A DNA stretch of 32,004 nucleotides from Acidobacteriota bacterium (lineage in GTDB: Bacteria; Acidobacteriota; Holophagae; Thermotomaculales; Thermotomaculaceae), in NCBI GenBank assembly GCA_026986725.1, contig JALSOA010000084.1, positions 1 through 32,004 of the forward strand. Direction: 5' to 3'. Positions 14,865 to 22,810 of the stretch are shown in pieces (the stretch's first letter is position 1; every line of letters starts with the position of its first letter). The notes under the pieces were generated by a model. The model was not told the origin of the DNA. It worked only from the letters and a program-made list of their open reading frames with translations, and did not search any database. Made by a program: the position numbers and the translations under genes.

Positions 14865-15635
14865 TTATAACCCTGTTTCATCTTTGAATACCCCTAACGG
14901 GTACTGTTTTAGTAAAACATCGTCAATCCATTTATTTGCCTCAACAGGGGTCATTTTCCAGTTTGTGTTGCAGTTTGAAACAACCTCAATAAAGGAAGTG
15001 CCTTTTTTCAATGCCTGTGCTTTGAAGCCTTTTAGAATGGCTTTTTTTGCCTTTCTCACCCTTCCAGGCTTGTTGACTGCAACCCTTTCCACATATACTG
15101 TGCCAGGAAGAAGGGCAACGATTTCACTCATATTTATTGGCATTCCGTCCCTCTGCGGGTTTCTTCCTTCTGGTGATGTTGATGACTTCTGTCCCAAGAT
15201 GGTTGTAGGAGCCATCTGTCCCCCTGTCATGCCGTAAATTGCATTGTTGATGAAGATAATTGTTATGTTTTCCCCCCTGCTGCATGCGTGAATTGTCTCC
15301 GCTGTACCTATTGCAGCGAGGTCTCCGTCTCCCTGATAGGTGAATACATAGTGGTCAGGGAGCATTCTCTTTATCCCTGTTGCAACTGCGCAGGCTCTTC
15401 CGTGGGCTGCCTGCTGCATATCAACATTCATATAGTAGTATGCAAATACCGAGCAGCCAACCGGTGCAATCCCTATTGTCTTGTGCTGTATGTCAAGTTC
15501 TTTTACTATTTCCATGGTAATTCTGTGAACAACTCCGTGTCCGCATCCGGGGCAGTAATGGGTTTTTACATTCTTCAAGCCGTCTGTTTTTTCAAAAACC
15601 TTTTCGTATTTGTTTGGGTCAATTTGAGTTTTCAT
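14865..15635 (-). CDS. 2-oxoacid:ferredoxin oxidoreductase beta subunit (TPP-binding)
   Basis: 256 aa. HYCPGCGHG near residue 27 is the N-terminal cysteine motif of beta subunits. GDGDLAAIG together with the later NNAIYGMTGGQ forms the thiamine-pyrophosphate/Mg site. AHGRACAVATGIK and the long C-terminal domain (VNKPGRVRKAKKAIL) fit the KorB/VorA group rather than pyruvate-type PorB, which is longer. It catalyses the decarboxylation half-reaction with the alpha subunit. SD GGGGGA lies upstream, nine bases after the alpha stop. Confident as a 2-oxoacid oxidoreductase; the acid is not certain. Confidence 0.92.
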   Translation of the reverse strand: MKTQIDPNKYEKVFEKTDGLKNVKTHYCPGCGHGVVHRITMEIVKELDIQHKTIGIAPVGCSVFAYYYMNVDMQQAAHGRACAVATGIKRMLPDHYVFTYQGDGDLAAIGTAETIHACSRGENITIIFINNAIYGMTGGQMAPTTILGQKSSTSPEGRNPQRDGMPINMSEIVALLPGTVYVERVAVNKPGRVRKAKKAILKGFKAQALKKGTSFIEVVSNCNTNWKMTPVEANKWIDDVLLKQYPLGVFKDETGL

Positions 15636-15644
15636 ACTTTCCCC

Positions 15645-16721
15645 CTATGCCTTTAAGCCGATTTCTTCGCAGAAAGGTATTATGTTTTCAACAATCTCTT
15701 CGGGAGAGTAAATCATTCCCCCCATTCTTCCGTAAAATCCGACAGGTTTTCTTCCGTTTACCCCCAATTTCACATCCTCAACCATCTGGCCTGAGTTTAA
15801 CTCTGTAACAAAAAAGCCTTTTACCCTTTCATTGTTTGCCAGTTTTTCAAGTATTTTGTATGGGTAGGGCCATAGGGTTATCGGTTTTATAAGCCCGACT
15901 TTGTATCCCTTTTCCCTTAAAAGATTCATTGATTTTGAGGCAATTCTTGCGGAAAGCCCGAATGCAACAATTATAAGTTCTGCATCTTCAATGTTGTAGG
16001 CGTCATACCTTACTTCGTTTTTTTCAATCTCTTTGTATTTTGCCTGAAGCCTTAAATTTACCTGCTCCATCTCTTCTGGTTTTATCCATAGTGAGGTTAT
16101 AAAGTTTGTGTCTCTGTCCGGTGTTTTGCCCCTTGTTGCCCAGGATATGTCTCTTTCAGGTTCATTGTAAGGTTTAAACTCAACCTTTTCCATCATTTGG
16201 CCAAGTGCACCGTCCATCAGGATTAAAGCAGGATTCCTGTACTTCCACGCCAAATCAAAGGCAAGGTAGGTTAGGTCCGCAATCTCCTGAACAGATGAGG
16301 GTGCAAGAACTATCAGCCTGTAATCCCCGTGTCCTCCCCCTTTTGTTGATTGAAAGTAATCTCCCTGAGAGGGCTGAATGGTGCCAAGACCCGGTCCCCC
16401 TCTGTTTACATTGACTATTACGCAGGGCAATTCAGCTCCTGCAATGTAGGATATCCCCTCTGTCATTAAGGAGATGCCGGGGGAAGAGGACGATGTCATA
16501 ACCTTGAAACCGGCCCCTGCTGCACCGTAAAGCATGTTTATTGCAGCAACCTCGCTTTCAGCCTGAAGAAAAACCCTTCCGTTTTCAGGCATGTGAACCG
16601 ACATATACTCCCCTACCTCTGATTGAGGGGTTATAGGGTATGCAAAATACCCTTCGCAGCCTGCTCTTATTGCCGCTTCGGCAAGTGCGTAGTTACCTTT
16701 CATTAAAAGTTTTTCGCCCAT
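15645..16721 (-). CDS. vorB: 2-oxoacid:ferredoxin oxidoreductase alpha subunit (VorB-like)
   Basis: 358 aa. Alpha-subunit signatures: GCEGYFAYPITPQSEVGEYM, ESEVAAINMLYGAAGAG, MTSSSSPGISLMTEGISY, RGGPGLGTIQPSQGDYF. The length and these motifs match proteins usually named VorB (3-methyl-2-oxobutanoate oxidoreductase); closely related KorA uses 2-oxoglutarate, so the symbol is provisional. The subunit supplies the Glu that activates TPP and much of the CoA/2-oxoacid site. AAGGAG precedes ATG. It lies between the ferredoxin-like delta and the beta subunit genes. It would feed branched-chain acyl-CoA or succinyl-CoA metabolism. Confidence 0.85.
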   Translation of the reverse strand: MGEKLLMKGNYALAEAAIRAGCEGYFAYPITPQSEVGEYMSVHMPENGRVFLQAESEVAAINMLYGAAGAGFKVMTSSSSPGISLMTEGISYIAGAELPCVIVNVNRGGPGLGTIQPSQGDYFQSTKGGGHGDYRLIVLAPSSVQEIADLTYLAFDLAWKYRNPALILMDGALGQMMEKVEFKPYNEPERDISWATRGKTPDRDTNFITSLWIKPEEMEQVNLRLQAKYKEIEKNEVRYDAYNIEDAELIIVAFGLSARIASKSMNLLREKGYKVGLIKPITLWPYPYKILEKLANNERVKGFFVTELNSGQMVEDVKLGVNGRKPVGFYGRMGGMIYSPEEIVENIIPFCEEIGLKA

Positions 16722-16730
16722 ATATACTCC

Positions 16731-16964
16731 TTAAACTGTTTTTTCTTTTTTTAATCTGTAAACGGTTATAACAACATCGGGGCAAACAAGTGCACAACTC
16801 TGGCATGCAATACAGGTGTCCTGTTTCATTTCAGAGTAATGGTAACCGTTTGCATTGAAGTTTTCGGAAAAACCAAGGGTATTTGTGGGGCAGTTTGCAA
16901 TACAAAGCCCGCATCCTTTACAGTTTTCAGTGTCGATTACAACCATTCCTTTTTGTTTAGCCAT
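16731..16964 (-). CDS. 2-oxoacid oxidoreductase delta subunit (2x[4Fe-4S] ferredoxin)
   Basis: 77 aa with two classical cluster motifs, CKGCGLCIANCP and CIACQSCALVCP, separated by a short linker. It is the electron-carrying delta subunit that links the TPP enzyme to external ferredoxin. It is first in the operon, with SD GGGAGGAG, about 20 bases from a predicted transcription start. The following alpha gene starts ten bases after its stop. Confidence 0.93.
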   Translation of the reverse strand: MAKQKGMVVIDTENCKGCGLCIANCPTNTLGFSENFNANGYHYSEMKQDTCIACQSCALVCPDVVITVYRLKKEKTV

Positions 16965-16990
16965 TGCTCCTCCCGCAATTGTTTGTTTTA

Positions 16991-17019
16991 AGTTTACAAT
17001 AAAGTAAAAAATAAATCAA
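16991..17019 (-). promoter_or_regulatory. Promoter for the 2-oxoacid oxidoreductase operon
   Basis: On the minus strand TTGATT (plus 17014-17019) and TAAACT (16991-16996) are 17 bases apart, each matching four of six consensus bases. They lie ahead of a short leader and SD. The 146-base gap (16965-17110) is almost pure A/T apart from this and a weak hairpin, and holds no gene. Confidence 0.45.
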
Positions 17020-17057
17020 GTAAAATAAAATTTTTTTTATTTAAAATTTTTTAAAAT

Positions 17058-17072
17058 TTACTTTTTAAGTAA
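17058..17072 (-). terminator. Weak AT-only hairpin after the CsgG-like gene
   Basis: TTACTT-TTT-AAGTAA forms a 6-bp stem with a 3-base loop. On the minus strand it is followed by ATTTT and more A/T runs. It is too weak to be sure of termination, but it is the only candidate behind this gene. Confidence 0.3.
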
Positions 17073-17110
17073 GATCAAAGTGTTTTAAATAAGGTTGAGA
17101 AAAACAAATG

Positions 17111-18259
17111 TTAAAGTGAATTTAAAATCTCTTTCTTTTTCTCTTTATACTCTTCCTCAGTTATTAGCCCCTGCTCGTAAAGGGTTTTTAATTTTCTCAA
17201 TTTTTTAACTATGTCTTCATCATTGTCTGTTTCTTTTTGTTCAGGTTTTGGATTCTGTTCTTCTTCAACAATTTTGTGAGTATTACTTTCTTCTTTTAGA
17301 TAGTTTGAAAAGGCAATCTCTGTTTGTTCGGTGAGATTGACTTTCTGAATCGCATCTTTATAGGTTGAATAATCTTTTATTGTGTATGCTTTTGAGAAAT
17401 AGTCCCTTGCCTTTGAATAGTCTCCAAGCAGGAAATAGCAGATCCCTATGTTGTAATAGCCTCTTGAAAGATACTTTGTATTTGCACCGGAATTTTTAAG
17501 GCAATCAAGCACTTTAAACGATTTTTCAAGTGCTGAATTGTAATCTTTAACCTTAATAAAACGGTAGGCTTCTTTCATTCCGCATTTCTTTGAATTGTAA
17601 AAAACAAAGGATATGGTCTGGTTCCACGGCATAAAAAGTGTTGAAATCCCTTCAATTGCTTTTTTATACATTCTGTCTTTCAATATATGGTAGTCGGGAA
17701 AGTCCGGTTTTTCATTGTATTTGTATTTTTCAAGGTAATCGTTAATTTCGAAGATCTTTGCCGAAAAGATTTTGCCTGTTTGCAGATCAATTGTTTTAAC
17801 GGAAAATTTTAAATAGCCGTTTAATCTTGCAATGTATTTGATTCTTACTTTGTCTTTTGATTTAAATTCCTCTCTTTTTCTTTCTTTTTTGTACTCTTCC
17901 GTGTAAACATTTACCGTTATCAATGCGGTTGCCCCTAACAGTTTGCCAAGTTTTACAGCGCTGTCTTTGTCAATCCTTCCGCTTATTGATAGATTTTGTT
18001 CTTTTAAAATCTGGTAGAGGTGCTCCCTGTCAACAACCTCTATTCTCCCTGTGTTAACAAAGTATGTTGTTATATGGTCTGCAAGTTCGTTTGAGGTATA
18101 GTATCCTTCAGGCATAATTGCAACCCTTTTAAGGTGCAATCCAAGTGTGGGTGGGTTGGTAATTGTTTTGTAAACATGGGGGTTTGTAATGTCGGCATAC
18201 CACTGGGCAAAAAGAAGTGTATTTGCAAGTAAGATTAATGTTAATACAAATTTTTTCAT
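17111..18259 (-). CDS. Exported CsgG-like protein with TPR and C-terminal SHOCT domain
   Basis: 382 aa. The signal peptide covers residues 1-18 (MKKFVLTLILLANTLLFA). Residues about 45-200 match a CsgG/Curli-assembly type fold: RVAIMP, LADHITTYFVNTGRIEVVDREHLYQILKEQ, KLGKLLGATALITVNVY, SVKTIDLQTGKI. A pair of TPR-like helices follows (AYRFIKVKDYNSALEKSFKVL, YNIGICYFLLGDYSKARDYF). After an acidic Glu-rich linker, the last ~30 residues form a SHOCT helix pair (LKTLYEQGLITEEEYKEKKKEIL). CsgG relatives form outer-membrane export pores or act as periplasmic adaptors. No curli genes are nearby and no lipobox is seen, so a pore role is doubtful. It is a single gene, divergent from the transglutaminase-like gene. 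Confidence 0.8.
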   Translation of the reverse strand: MKKFVLTLILLANTLLFAQWYADITNPHVYKTITNPPTLGLHLKRVAIMPEGYYTSNELADHITTYFVNTGRIEVVDREHLYQILKEQNLSISGRIDKDSAVKLGKLLGATALITVNVYTEEYKKERKREEFKSKDKVRIKYIARLNGYLKFSVKTIDLQTGKIFSAKIFEINDYLEKYKYNEKPDFPDYHILKDRMYKKAIEGISTLFMPWNQTISFVFYNSKKCGMKEAYRFIKVKDYNSALEKSFKVLDCLKNSGANTKYLSRGYYNIGICYFLLGDYSKARDYFSKAYTIKDYSTYKDAIQKVNLTEQTEIAFSNYLKEESNTHKIVEEEQNPKPEQKETDNDEDIVKKLRKLKTLYEQGLITEEEYKEKKKEILNSL

Positions 18260-18289
18260 ATCCCTCTCCAGTATCCTGTCTTTTTTACT

Positions 18290-18319
18290 ATTATACCCGA
18301 AAAAACTAAAATATGACCA
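18290..18319 (-). promoter_or_regulatory. Promoter for the CsgG-like gene
   Basis: On the minus strand a perfect TATAAT (plus 18290-18295) is preceded at 18 bases by TGGTCA (18314-18319, four of six). A ~30-base leader follows, with a GGAG SD before ATG 18259. Confidence 0.5.
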
Positions 18320-18379
18320 TGATTAGCAATTTAAAAAGGGTTTTTTTGTTTTTTGTTAAATATTCTCCAGATAATTCTC

Positions 18380-18388
18380 TGGTAAAAT
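18380..18388 (+). promoter_or_regulatory. Extended -10 placed for a leaderless transcript
   Basis: TG-G-TAAAAT ends seven bases before ATG 18396, so transcription would begin at or next to the start codon. No SD-like purine run precedes this ATG and no -35 is seen. An alternative is GATAAT at 18370-18375 with TTGTTT 18 bases upstream, which would give a short leader. Confidence 0.4.
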
Positions 18389-18395
18389 TAAAAAC

Positions 18396-19091
18396 ATGAA
18401 GTATTGTTTTAAGAATGATGAAATTGATAATTATCATTCAGATTTTTTTCTAAAAAGTAACTTTTTCTTTGATTTTGAGGATGATTTTGTTAGGGAAACA
18501 ATAAAAAACATTGTGGGCAACTCCTCTAATAAAAAGGAAAAAGCAAAGAAGATATTTTATTTTGTAAGAGATGAAATTAAATACACCATGTTTGCCGGCA
18601 TTTTTACTGAAAAGGATTACAGATCGAGTGCTGTTTTAAGGAGGGGTAAGGGGTTTTGTGTTCAAAAGGCTATTTTGCTTGTTTCTCTTTTAAGGGGGGC
18701 TGGTATTCCTGCAGCAATTGGGTTTGCAGACATAAAAAATCACGCACTTTCAGAAGATACCAAAAAGATTCTCGGATCCGATGTGTTTCCATACCATGGT
18801 TTCGCTTTTGTTAATCTGGGGCGTTGGTTAAAGGTAACACCAACATTTGATGTGGATACATGTGAAAAGGCAGGTTACCCTCTGATAGAGTTTGACGGCG
18901 AAAGAGATGCTGTGTTTCCTCAGTATATGGAGAATGGAAAGAGATTTGTTACCTATCTCAGGTACAGGGGAGTATGCTTTAAACCTCCAGTTGATGATAT
19001 GATTAAAGAATGGAAAAAGGTTTACGGAAAGGGTAATTTAAAAAATCTTGTTTTAAATTTTAAAAAGGGAGATTTCAATGAGTGGCAATGA
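18396..19091 (+). CDS. Transglutaminase-like cysteine protease-fold protein
   Basis: 231 aa. The catalytic triad of the bacterial transglutaminase-like superfamily is visible: Cys88 in RRGKGFCVQKAILLVSLLRG, His134 in PYHGFAFV, and Asp152 in KVTPTFDVD. The preceding KIFYFVRDEIKYT is the usual lead-in helix and strand. It has no signal peptide or membrane segment, so it is probably cytoplasmic. Family members are proteases, amidases or isopeptide-forming enzymes; the substrate is unknown. There is no SD, and the start may be leaderless. Its end overlaps the hemerythrin-PAS gene by 14 bases, so the two are translated together. Confidence 0.8.
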   Translation: MKYCFKNDEIDNYHSDFFLKSNFFFDFEDDFVRETIKNIVGNSSNKKEKAKKIFYFVRDEIKYTMFAGIFTEKDYRSSAVLRRGKGFCVQKAILLVSLLRGAGIPAAIGFADIKNHALSEDTKKILGSDVFPYHGFAFVNLGRWLKVTPTFDVDTCEKAGYPLIEFDGERDAVFPQYMENGKRFVTYLRYRGVCFKPPVDDMIKEWKKVYGKGNLKNLVLNFKKGDFNEWQ

Positions 19092-20259
19092 TGAAAAGAG
19101 GTTAAATAATTTTTATTCTTACTGTGTTTCAATGCTAAAAGGAGAAAGTGGAAAAATGTTGTACCGGGTTTACAGGGAAACGATTGAGTCGGTTACCCCT
19201 TCTATTGTTGTAAAGGCATTTCATAAACTGGTTGAAGATGGTTACAGCATGGAGGAAATTAAAAGTACAGTAAACAGAGTTCTTCATACAGTTTTTATCC
19301 CGTTAAAGAATTACCCTTCTTTAAAATACTCGGAAAATGGTTTGGTTCACCTTTTGATGGTGGACAATGCAGAGATGGAGAAGAGACTCAACTCTATAAA
19401 GCCACTTATTAAATTGATTAATAAAAAGAAAGACAGAAAAACACTTGAAGAGATAAAAAACAGATTTGAACTCTTAAAAAAATTTGAAAAGCATTACATT
19501 GTTAAAGAAAACATTGTGTTTCCCATTTTAGAAAGAGTTGAGCAGTATTTTAAATGCACCCACATCATGTGGTCTTTTGATGATGATATTAAAAGAAATT
19601 TGAAATTGGTAAATGAAATTTTGGATAAAGGAGAATGTGACCTTAAATTGTTCAACAAGGTGGTGGGAAGGCTTTTTTTTGATATGTTTGCCATTTCTTT
19701 CAGGGAGAACAGAATCCTTTATCCATATCTTTTGGAAATAGTTGAGGAGGAAGAGATAAATGCCCATTTAGGTGAGGTAAAGGAGATGGGGCTTCCCTTT
19801 GTTGAGGTAGGGATTGATGGAGTAAAGGATGTTGACAGGGGTGATAAAAGTCTGGAGATAAACCTTGAAACAGGCTCATTAACCTTACAACAACTGGAAT
19901 TGATATTCAAACACCTTCCTATTGATATTACCTTTGTTGATGAAAATAACGAAGTCAGGTTTTTTTCAAACCCAGTGGATAGAATTTTTCCCAGAACAAA
20001 GGCTGTTCTTGGAAGAAAGGTTCAAAACTGTCATCCCCCTGATAGTATAGGAATTGTCAATAAAATTATTGAAAAATTTAGAAATGGAGAAAGGGATAGG
20101 GCTGAGTTCTGGATAAATTACAAAGGGAAATTTGTTTTAATTGAGTATTTTGCAATAAGAGACGGACAGGGAAAATACAGGGGGGTTCTTGAGGTTACTC
20201 AGGATATAAGCAAACAAAGAAGTTTGAAAGGAGAAAAAAAATTACTTGATTGGGAATGA
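19078..20259 (+). CDS. Hemerythrin-like (HHE) plus PAS protein, DUF438 type
   Basis: 393 aa. The N-terminal ~80 residues resemble the DUF438 lead domain. Residues about 88-230 form an HHE/hemerythrin-like four-helix bundle with candidate di-iron ligands His91 (GLVHLLMVDNAEME), His139 and Glu144 (KHYIVKENIVFPILE), DDDIK and FRENRILYPYLLE. From about 270 a PAS domain follows, with the family-typical VQNCHPPDSI and DRAEFWINYKG, ending in VLEVTQDIS. No kinase or output domain is attached. Such proteins are proposed to sense oxygen, NO or redox state. SD GGAG precedes ATG inside the end of the upstream gene. Family firm; ligand unknown. Confidence 0.85.
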   Translation: MSGNDEKRLNNFYSYCVSMLKGESGKMLYRVYRETIESVTPSIVVKAFHKLVEDGYSMEEIKSTVNRVLHTVFIPLKNYPSLKYSENGLVHLLMVDNAEMEKRLNSIKPLIKLINKKKDRKTLEEIKNRFELLKKFEKHYIVKENIVFPILERVEQYFKCTHIMWSFDDDIKRNLKLVNEILDKGECDLKLFNKVVGRLFFDMFAISFRENRILYPYLLEIVEEEEINAHLGEVKEMGLPFVEVGIDGVKDVDRGDKSLEINLETGSLTLQQLELIFKHLPIDITFVDENNEVRFFSNPVDRIFPRTKAVLGRKVQNCHPPDSIGIVNKIIEKFRNGERDRAEFWINYKGKFVLIEYFAIRDGQGKYRGVLEVTQDISKQRSLKGEKKLLDWE

Positions 20260-20266
20260 ATTTTTC

Positions 20267-20295
20267 TTAACAAAATATTTTAGAAATCGTACAAT
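20267..20295 (+). promoter_or_regulatory. Near-consensus sigma-70 promoter for lemA-DUF2207
   Basis: TTAACA (20267-20272) and TACAAT (20290-20295) are exactly 17 bases apart, each matching five of six consensus bases. A leader of about 23 bases follows, with GAGGG before ATG 20325. Confidence 0.75.
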
Positions 20296-20324
20296 AAAGA
20301 AAAACTGAATATACAAGAGGGAAG

Positions 20325-20834
20325 ATGGAGTATATTGTAATTCTGGTTATCGGGGTTTTAATCTATATTGCGTTTGTGTACAATAAATTTGTTTATTTTA
20401 AAAACCTTGCAAAGCAGGCTGAAGCAGATATTGATGTATTCCTTAAAAAAAGGGCTGACCTTCTCGGAAAATTGATTGATGTTGTAAAGGCATACTCCGA
20501 TTTTGAAAAAAACACTCTGGAAAAGATTGTTAAGGCAAGGGCTCTTGCTCTAAATTCAAGGGCAAAAGATTTGGACAAAGAGAAGGAGATCAGGGAGAGT
20601 ATAAAAACACTCTTTGCACTTTCAGAGAATTACCCTATTTTAAAGGCAAATGAAAATTACCTTGAACTGCAAAAAGAGATAACAGAGATTGAAGAGGATT
20701 TGCAGAAGGCAAGAAGATTTTATAACGGTGTGGTGCAGGCTTATAACACCTATATTGAAAAATTCCCGAATGTTGTTCTTGCAAGAGTTTTAAGACTAAA
20801 ACCCCTTGAATACTTTGACTTTGAGGAGGCCTAA
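20325..20834 (+). CDS. LemA family membrane-anchored coiled-coil protein
   Basis: 169 aa, with one N-terminal membrane helix (residues 3-20) and then a long helical domain. The family pattern is visible: YNKFVYFKNLAKQAEADIDVFLKKRADLLGKLIDVVKAY, with late YNGVVQAYNTYIEKFP. LemA proteins sit in the inner membrane with the helical part outside the cytoplasm. Their role is unclear. The gene ends one base before the start of a DUF2207 gene, a pairing often seen in bacteria, which suggests a joint envelope function. Confidence 0.9.
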   Translation: MEYIVILVIGVLIYIAFVYNKFVYFKNLAKQAEADIDVFLKKRADLLGKLIDVVKAYSDFEKNTLEKIVKARALALNSRAKDLDKEKEIRESIKTLFALSENYPILKANENYLELQKEITEIEEDLQKARRFYNGVVQAYNTYIEKFPNVVLARVLRLKPLEYFDFEEA

Positions 20835-20835
20835 T

Positions 20836-22722
20836 ATGAAGCGTTTTGTTTTCCTTATCTTATTTTCATTCTTTTTATTCAACCTTTATGCAGCAGAAGA
20901 GATACTTGATTATCAAAGCGATATAACAATTGGAAGGGATAACACTCTTTTTGTTATTGAAAGTATTAAGGTTCGTGCCGAAGGGGATAAGATAAAAAGG
21001 GGTATTTACAGGGAATTTCCAACAGACTATGTTGACAAAATGGGAAGAAAGGTGAAGGTAAGGTTTGAGGTTGTGTCTGTTGAAAGGAATGGTGAAAATA
21101 TAAACTACTGGGTTGAAAAAAGAGTAAATGGATACAGGGTGTATATGGGTTCCAAAAGCAGGTTGATAAAACCGGGGATATACACTTTCAGGCTTACTTA
21201 CAGGACAGACAGACAGATAGGTTTTTTTAAAGACCACGATGAACTTTACTGGAATGTTACAGGGCAGGGCTGGGATTTTCCGATTTTAAGTGCTGAGGCT
21301 TATGTTTCATTGCCACAGGGATTTGGTCCTGAAAATTTCCTTAAATGGACCGCGTACACAGGATATAGCGGCTCAAGGGAAAGGGCATTCAAGGCATACA
21401 TAGATGAAATGGGAAGGCTTGTATTTGAGACCACAAGGAAATTGAACAAAAAAGAGGGTTTTACAATAGTCGTTGGATTTAAAAAGGGCATTGTCCACGA
21501 GCCTACAAAAAGTGAAAAATTTACCCTTTATGTTGAAGACAATCCGTCTTATTTCATAGGATTGGCAGGTTTAATAATCATATTTCTCTATTACATTGTA
21601 ATGTGGTTCAAAGTTGGAAAAGACCCTGAAAAGGGAGCAATTGTGCCTCAATTTGAGCCACCGGAAAACCTCTCACCCGCTCAGATTGCATACATTATTA
21701 AAATGGGGTACACAGACAGGTGTCTTGTAAGTGCAATAGTTAATATGGCAATAAAAGGGGTAATTAAAATATATGAAAAAAGCAAAATTTACTCCCTTCA
21801 AAGGCTGACAAAGGACATTTCTTCTCTTTCTGTTGAAGAAAAGGAGTTGTACGATGAATGGCTTGCAATAGGCGGGTACTTTAAAATAAAACGGGCAAAC
21901 TATCAGGAGATAAGAAATGGCATAACGAAGTTTAAAAAGGCTTTAAAAAAATTTGCTGAAAACAAATACTTTTACTCAAACACAAAGTTTTTCATTCCCG
22001 GAGCAATAATTTCTTTTTTTGTTTTTGTTCTTATTGTGTTATCTACCAGGATCCCCTTTTTTACAGGGTTTGCAACTATTTGGCTTTCATTCTGGAGTAT
22101 TGCTGTCATCAGTCTATGGAAGGAGTTCATAAACAAGTGGAAGGCTTATAGAAGCGGATCAGGAGGATTTGTTCAGGTTATAGGTATCTTTCTTGTCTCA
22201 ATGGTATTTTCGTTAGGTGAAATAGGCGGTATGTTTTTCTTTGTTCAGGGGGCATCTTTACCCGACCTTGTAATTGTCATAGCCATAATAATCTTAAATG
22301 CAGTTTTCTATCACCTATTGAAAGCCCCAACTCCCTATGGCAGGAGGATTATGGACAAAATAGAAGGGCTCAAACTTTACCTCTCAATGGCTGAAAGCGA
22401 TTACATAAAGTATGGAATAAAGTTTAAAAAAGATGTAAACACATTCAAATGGTTTTTGCCTTACGCCATTGCACTGGATGTTGAAAAAGAGTGGAGTGAA
22501 AAGTTTGAAAACGCAATAGACGAGGCTGCATTGAAAGAAAACTTTGAGGGTGATGATTTTTACAGACACGGATTTGCACCAGCTACATTTTCAACTGCAA
22601 TGGTATCCTCAATGTCAAGCACAATATCCTCTTCATCTTCCGCACCGGGGTCATCTTCAGGCTTTTCCGGAGGAGGTGGTGCCGGTGGTGGCGGAGGGGG
22701 CGGAGGAGGTGGTGGATTTTAG
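20836..22722 (+). CDS. DUF2207 (YciQ-like) membrane protein with Ser/Gly-rich tail
   Basis: 628 aa from ATG 20836, which has AGGAGG upstream and begins a signal peptide (MKRFVFLILFSFFLFNLYA). A longer start at 20806 would bury that signal. The DUF2207 domain (about 20-210) has the typical GIYREFPTDY and DELYWNVTGQGWDFPI. A membrane helix follows near 240 (FIGLAGLIIIFLYYIVMWF), then a cytoplasmic region and more helices between about 390 and 500. The tail is low-complexity: a run of Ser, then SGFSGGGGAGG and a long Gly run ending in Phe, as in many family members. Function unknown; the partner is LemA. Confidence 0.88.
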   Translation: MKRFVFLILFSFFLFNLYAAEEILDYQSDITIGRDNTLFVIESIKVRAEGDKIKRGIYREFPTDYVDKMGRKVKVRFEVVSVERNGENINYWVEKRVNGYRVYMGSKSRLIKPGIYTFRLTYRTDRQIGFFKDHDELYWNVTGQGWDFPILSAEAYVSLPQGFGPENFLKWTAYTGYSGSRERAFKAYIDEMGRLVFETTRKLNKKEGFTIVVGFKKGIVHEPTKSEKFTLYVEDNPSYFIGLAGLIIIFLYYIVMWFKVGKDPEKGAIVPQFEPPENLSPAQIAYIIKMGYTDRCLVSAIVNMAIKGVIKIYEKSKIYSLQRLTKDISSLSVEEKELYDEWLAIGGYFKIKRANYQEIRNGITKFKKALKKFAENKYFYSNTKFFIPGAIISFFVFVLIVLSTRIPFFTGFATIWLSFWSIAVISLWKEFINKWKAYRSGSGGFVQVIGIFLVSMVFSLGEIGGMFFFVQGASLPDLVIVIAIIILNAVFYHLLKAPTPYGRRIMDKIEGLKLYLSMAESDYIKYGIKFKKDVNTFKWFLPYAIALDVEKEWSEKFENAIDEAALKENFEGDDFYRHGFAPATFSTAMVSSMSSTISSSSSAPGSSSGFSGGGGAGGGGGGGGGGGF

Positions 22723-22730
22723 TCCCCTCT

Positions 22731-22810
22731 TGTCAACATTTAAAATTTACCCTCAGGTGGGTCAATATGTTTATATCCATTTATGGTCAAGGTACAATTT
22801 CCTGTTGACA
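22731..22810. repeat. 80-bp element with TGTCAACA/TGTTGACA inverted ends (possible IS remnant)
   Basis: TGTCAACA at 22731-22738 and TGTTGACA at 22803-22810 are perfect 8-bp inverted ends of an 80-bp stretch. Inside lie an imperfect inverted pair, ATTTACCC and GGGTCAAT, and a second GGTCAA copy at 22786-22791, a layout reminiscent of the repeated transposase-binding sites at IS21-family ends. There is no coding capacity and no clear target duplication. It could equally be chance or a regulatory array. Confidence 0.35.

Noticed and set aside
14884-15656. Long open frames on the plus strand opposite the oxidoreductase genes
   Set aside because: They have no family pattern or SD and mirror the codon structure of strongly recognised minus-strand genes, so they are antisense shadows. 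The same holds for antisense frames under cysS, the DUF2207 gene and the ATP-grasp gene.
14865-16964. The oxidoreductase operon plus the citryl-CoA lyase as proof of a reductive TCA cycle
   Set aside because: No citryl-CoA synthetase, ATP-citrate lyase, fumarate reductase or succinyl-CoA synthetase is in the window. The alpha subunit looks VorB-like, so a role in branched-chain 2-oxoacid metabolism is at least as likely.
16965-17110. AT-rich stretch as a replication origin or small RNA gene
   Set aside because: It is only 146 bases, with no DnaA-box array. A promoter and a weak hairpin explain what can be seen.
22750-22763. ACCC-TCAGGT-GGGT hairpin as terminator of the lemA-DUF2207 operon
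   Set aside because: A four-pair stem with no T-run after it. It fits better as part of the inverted-repeat element.
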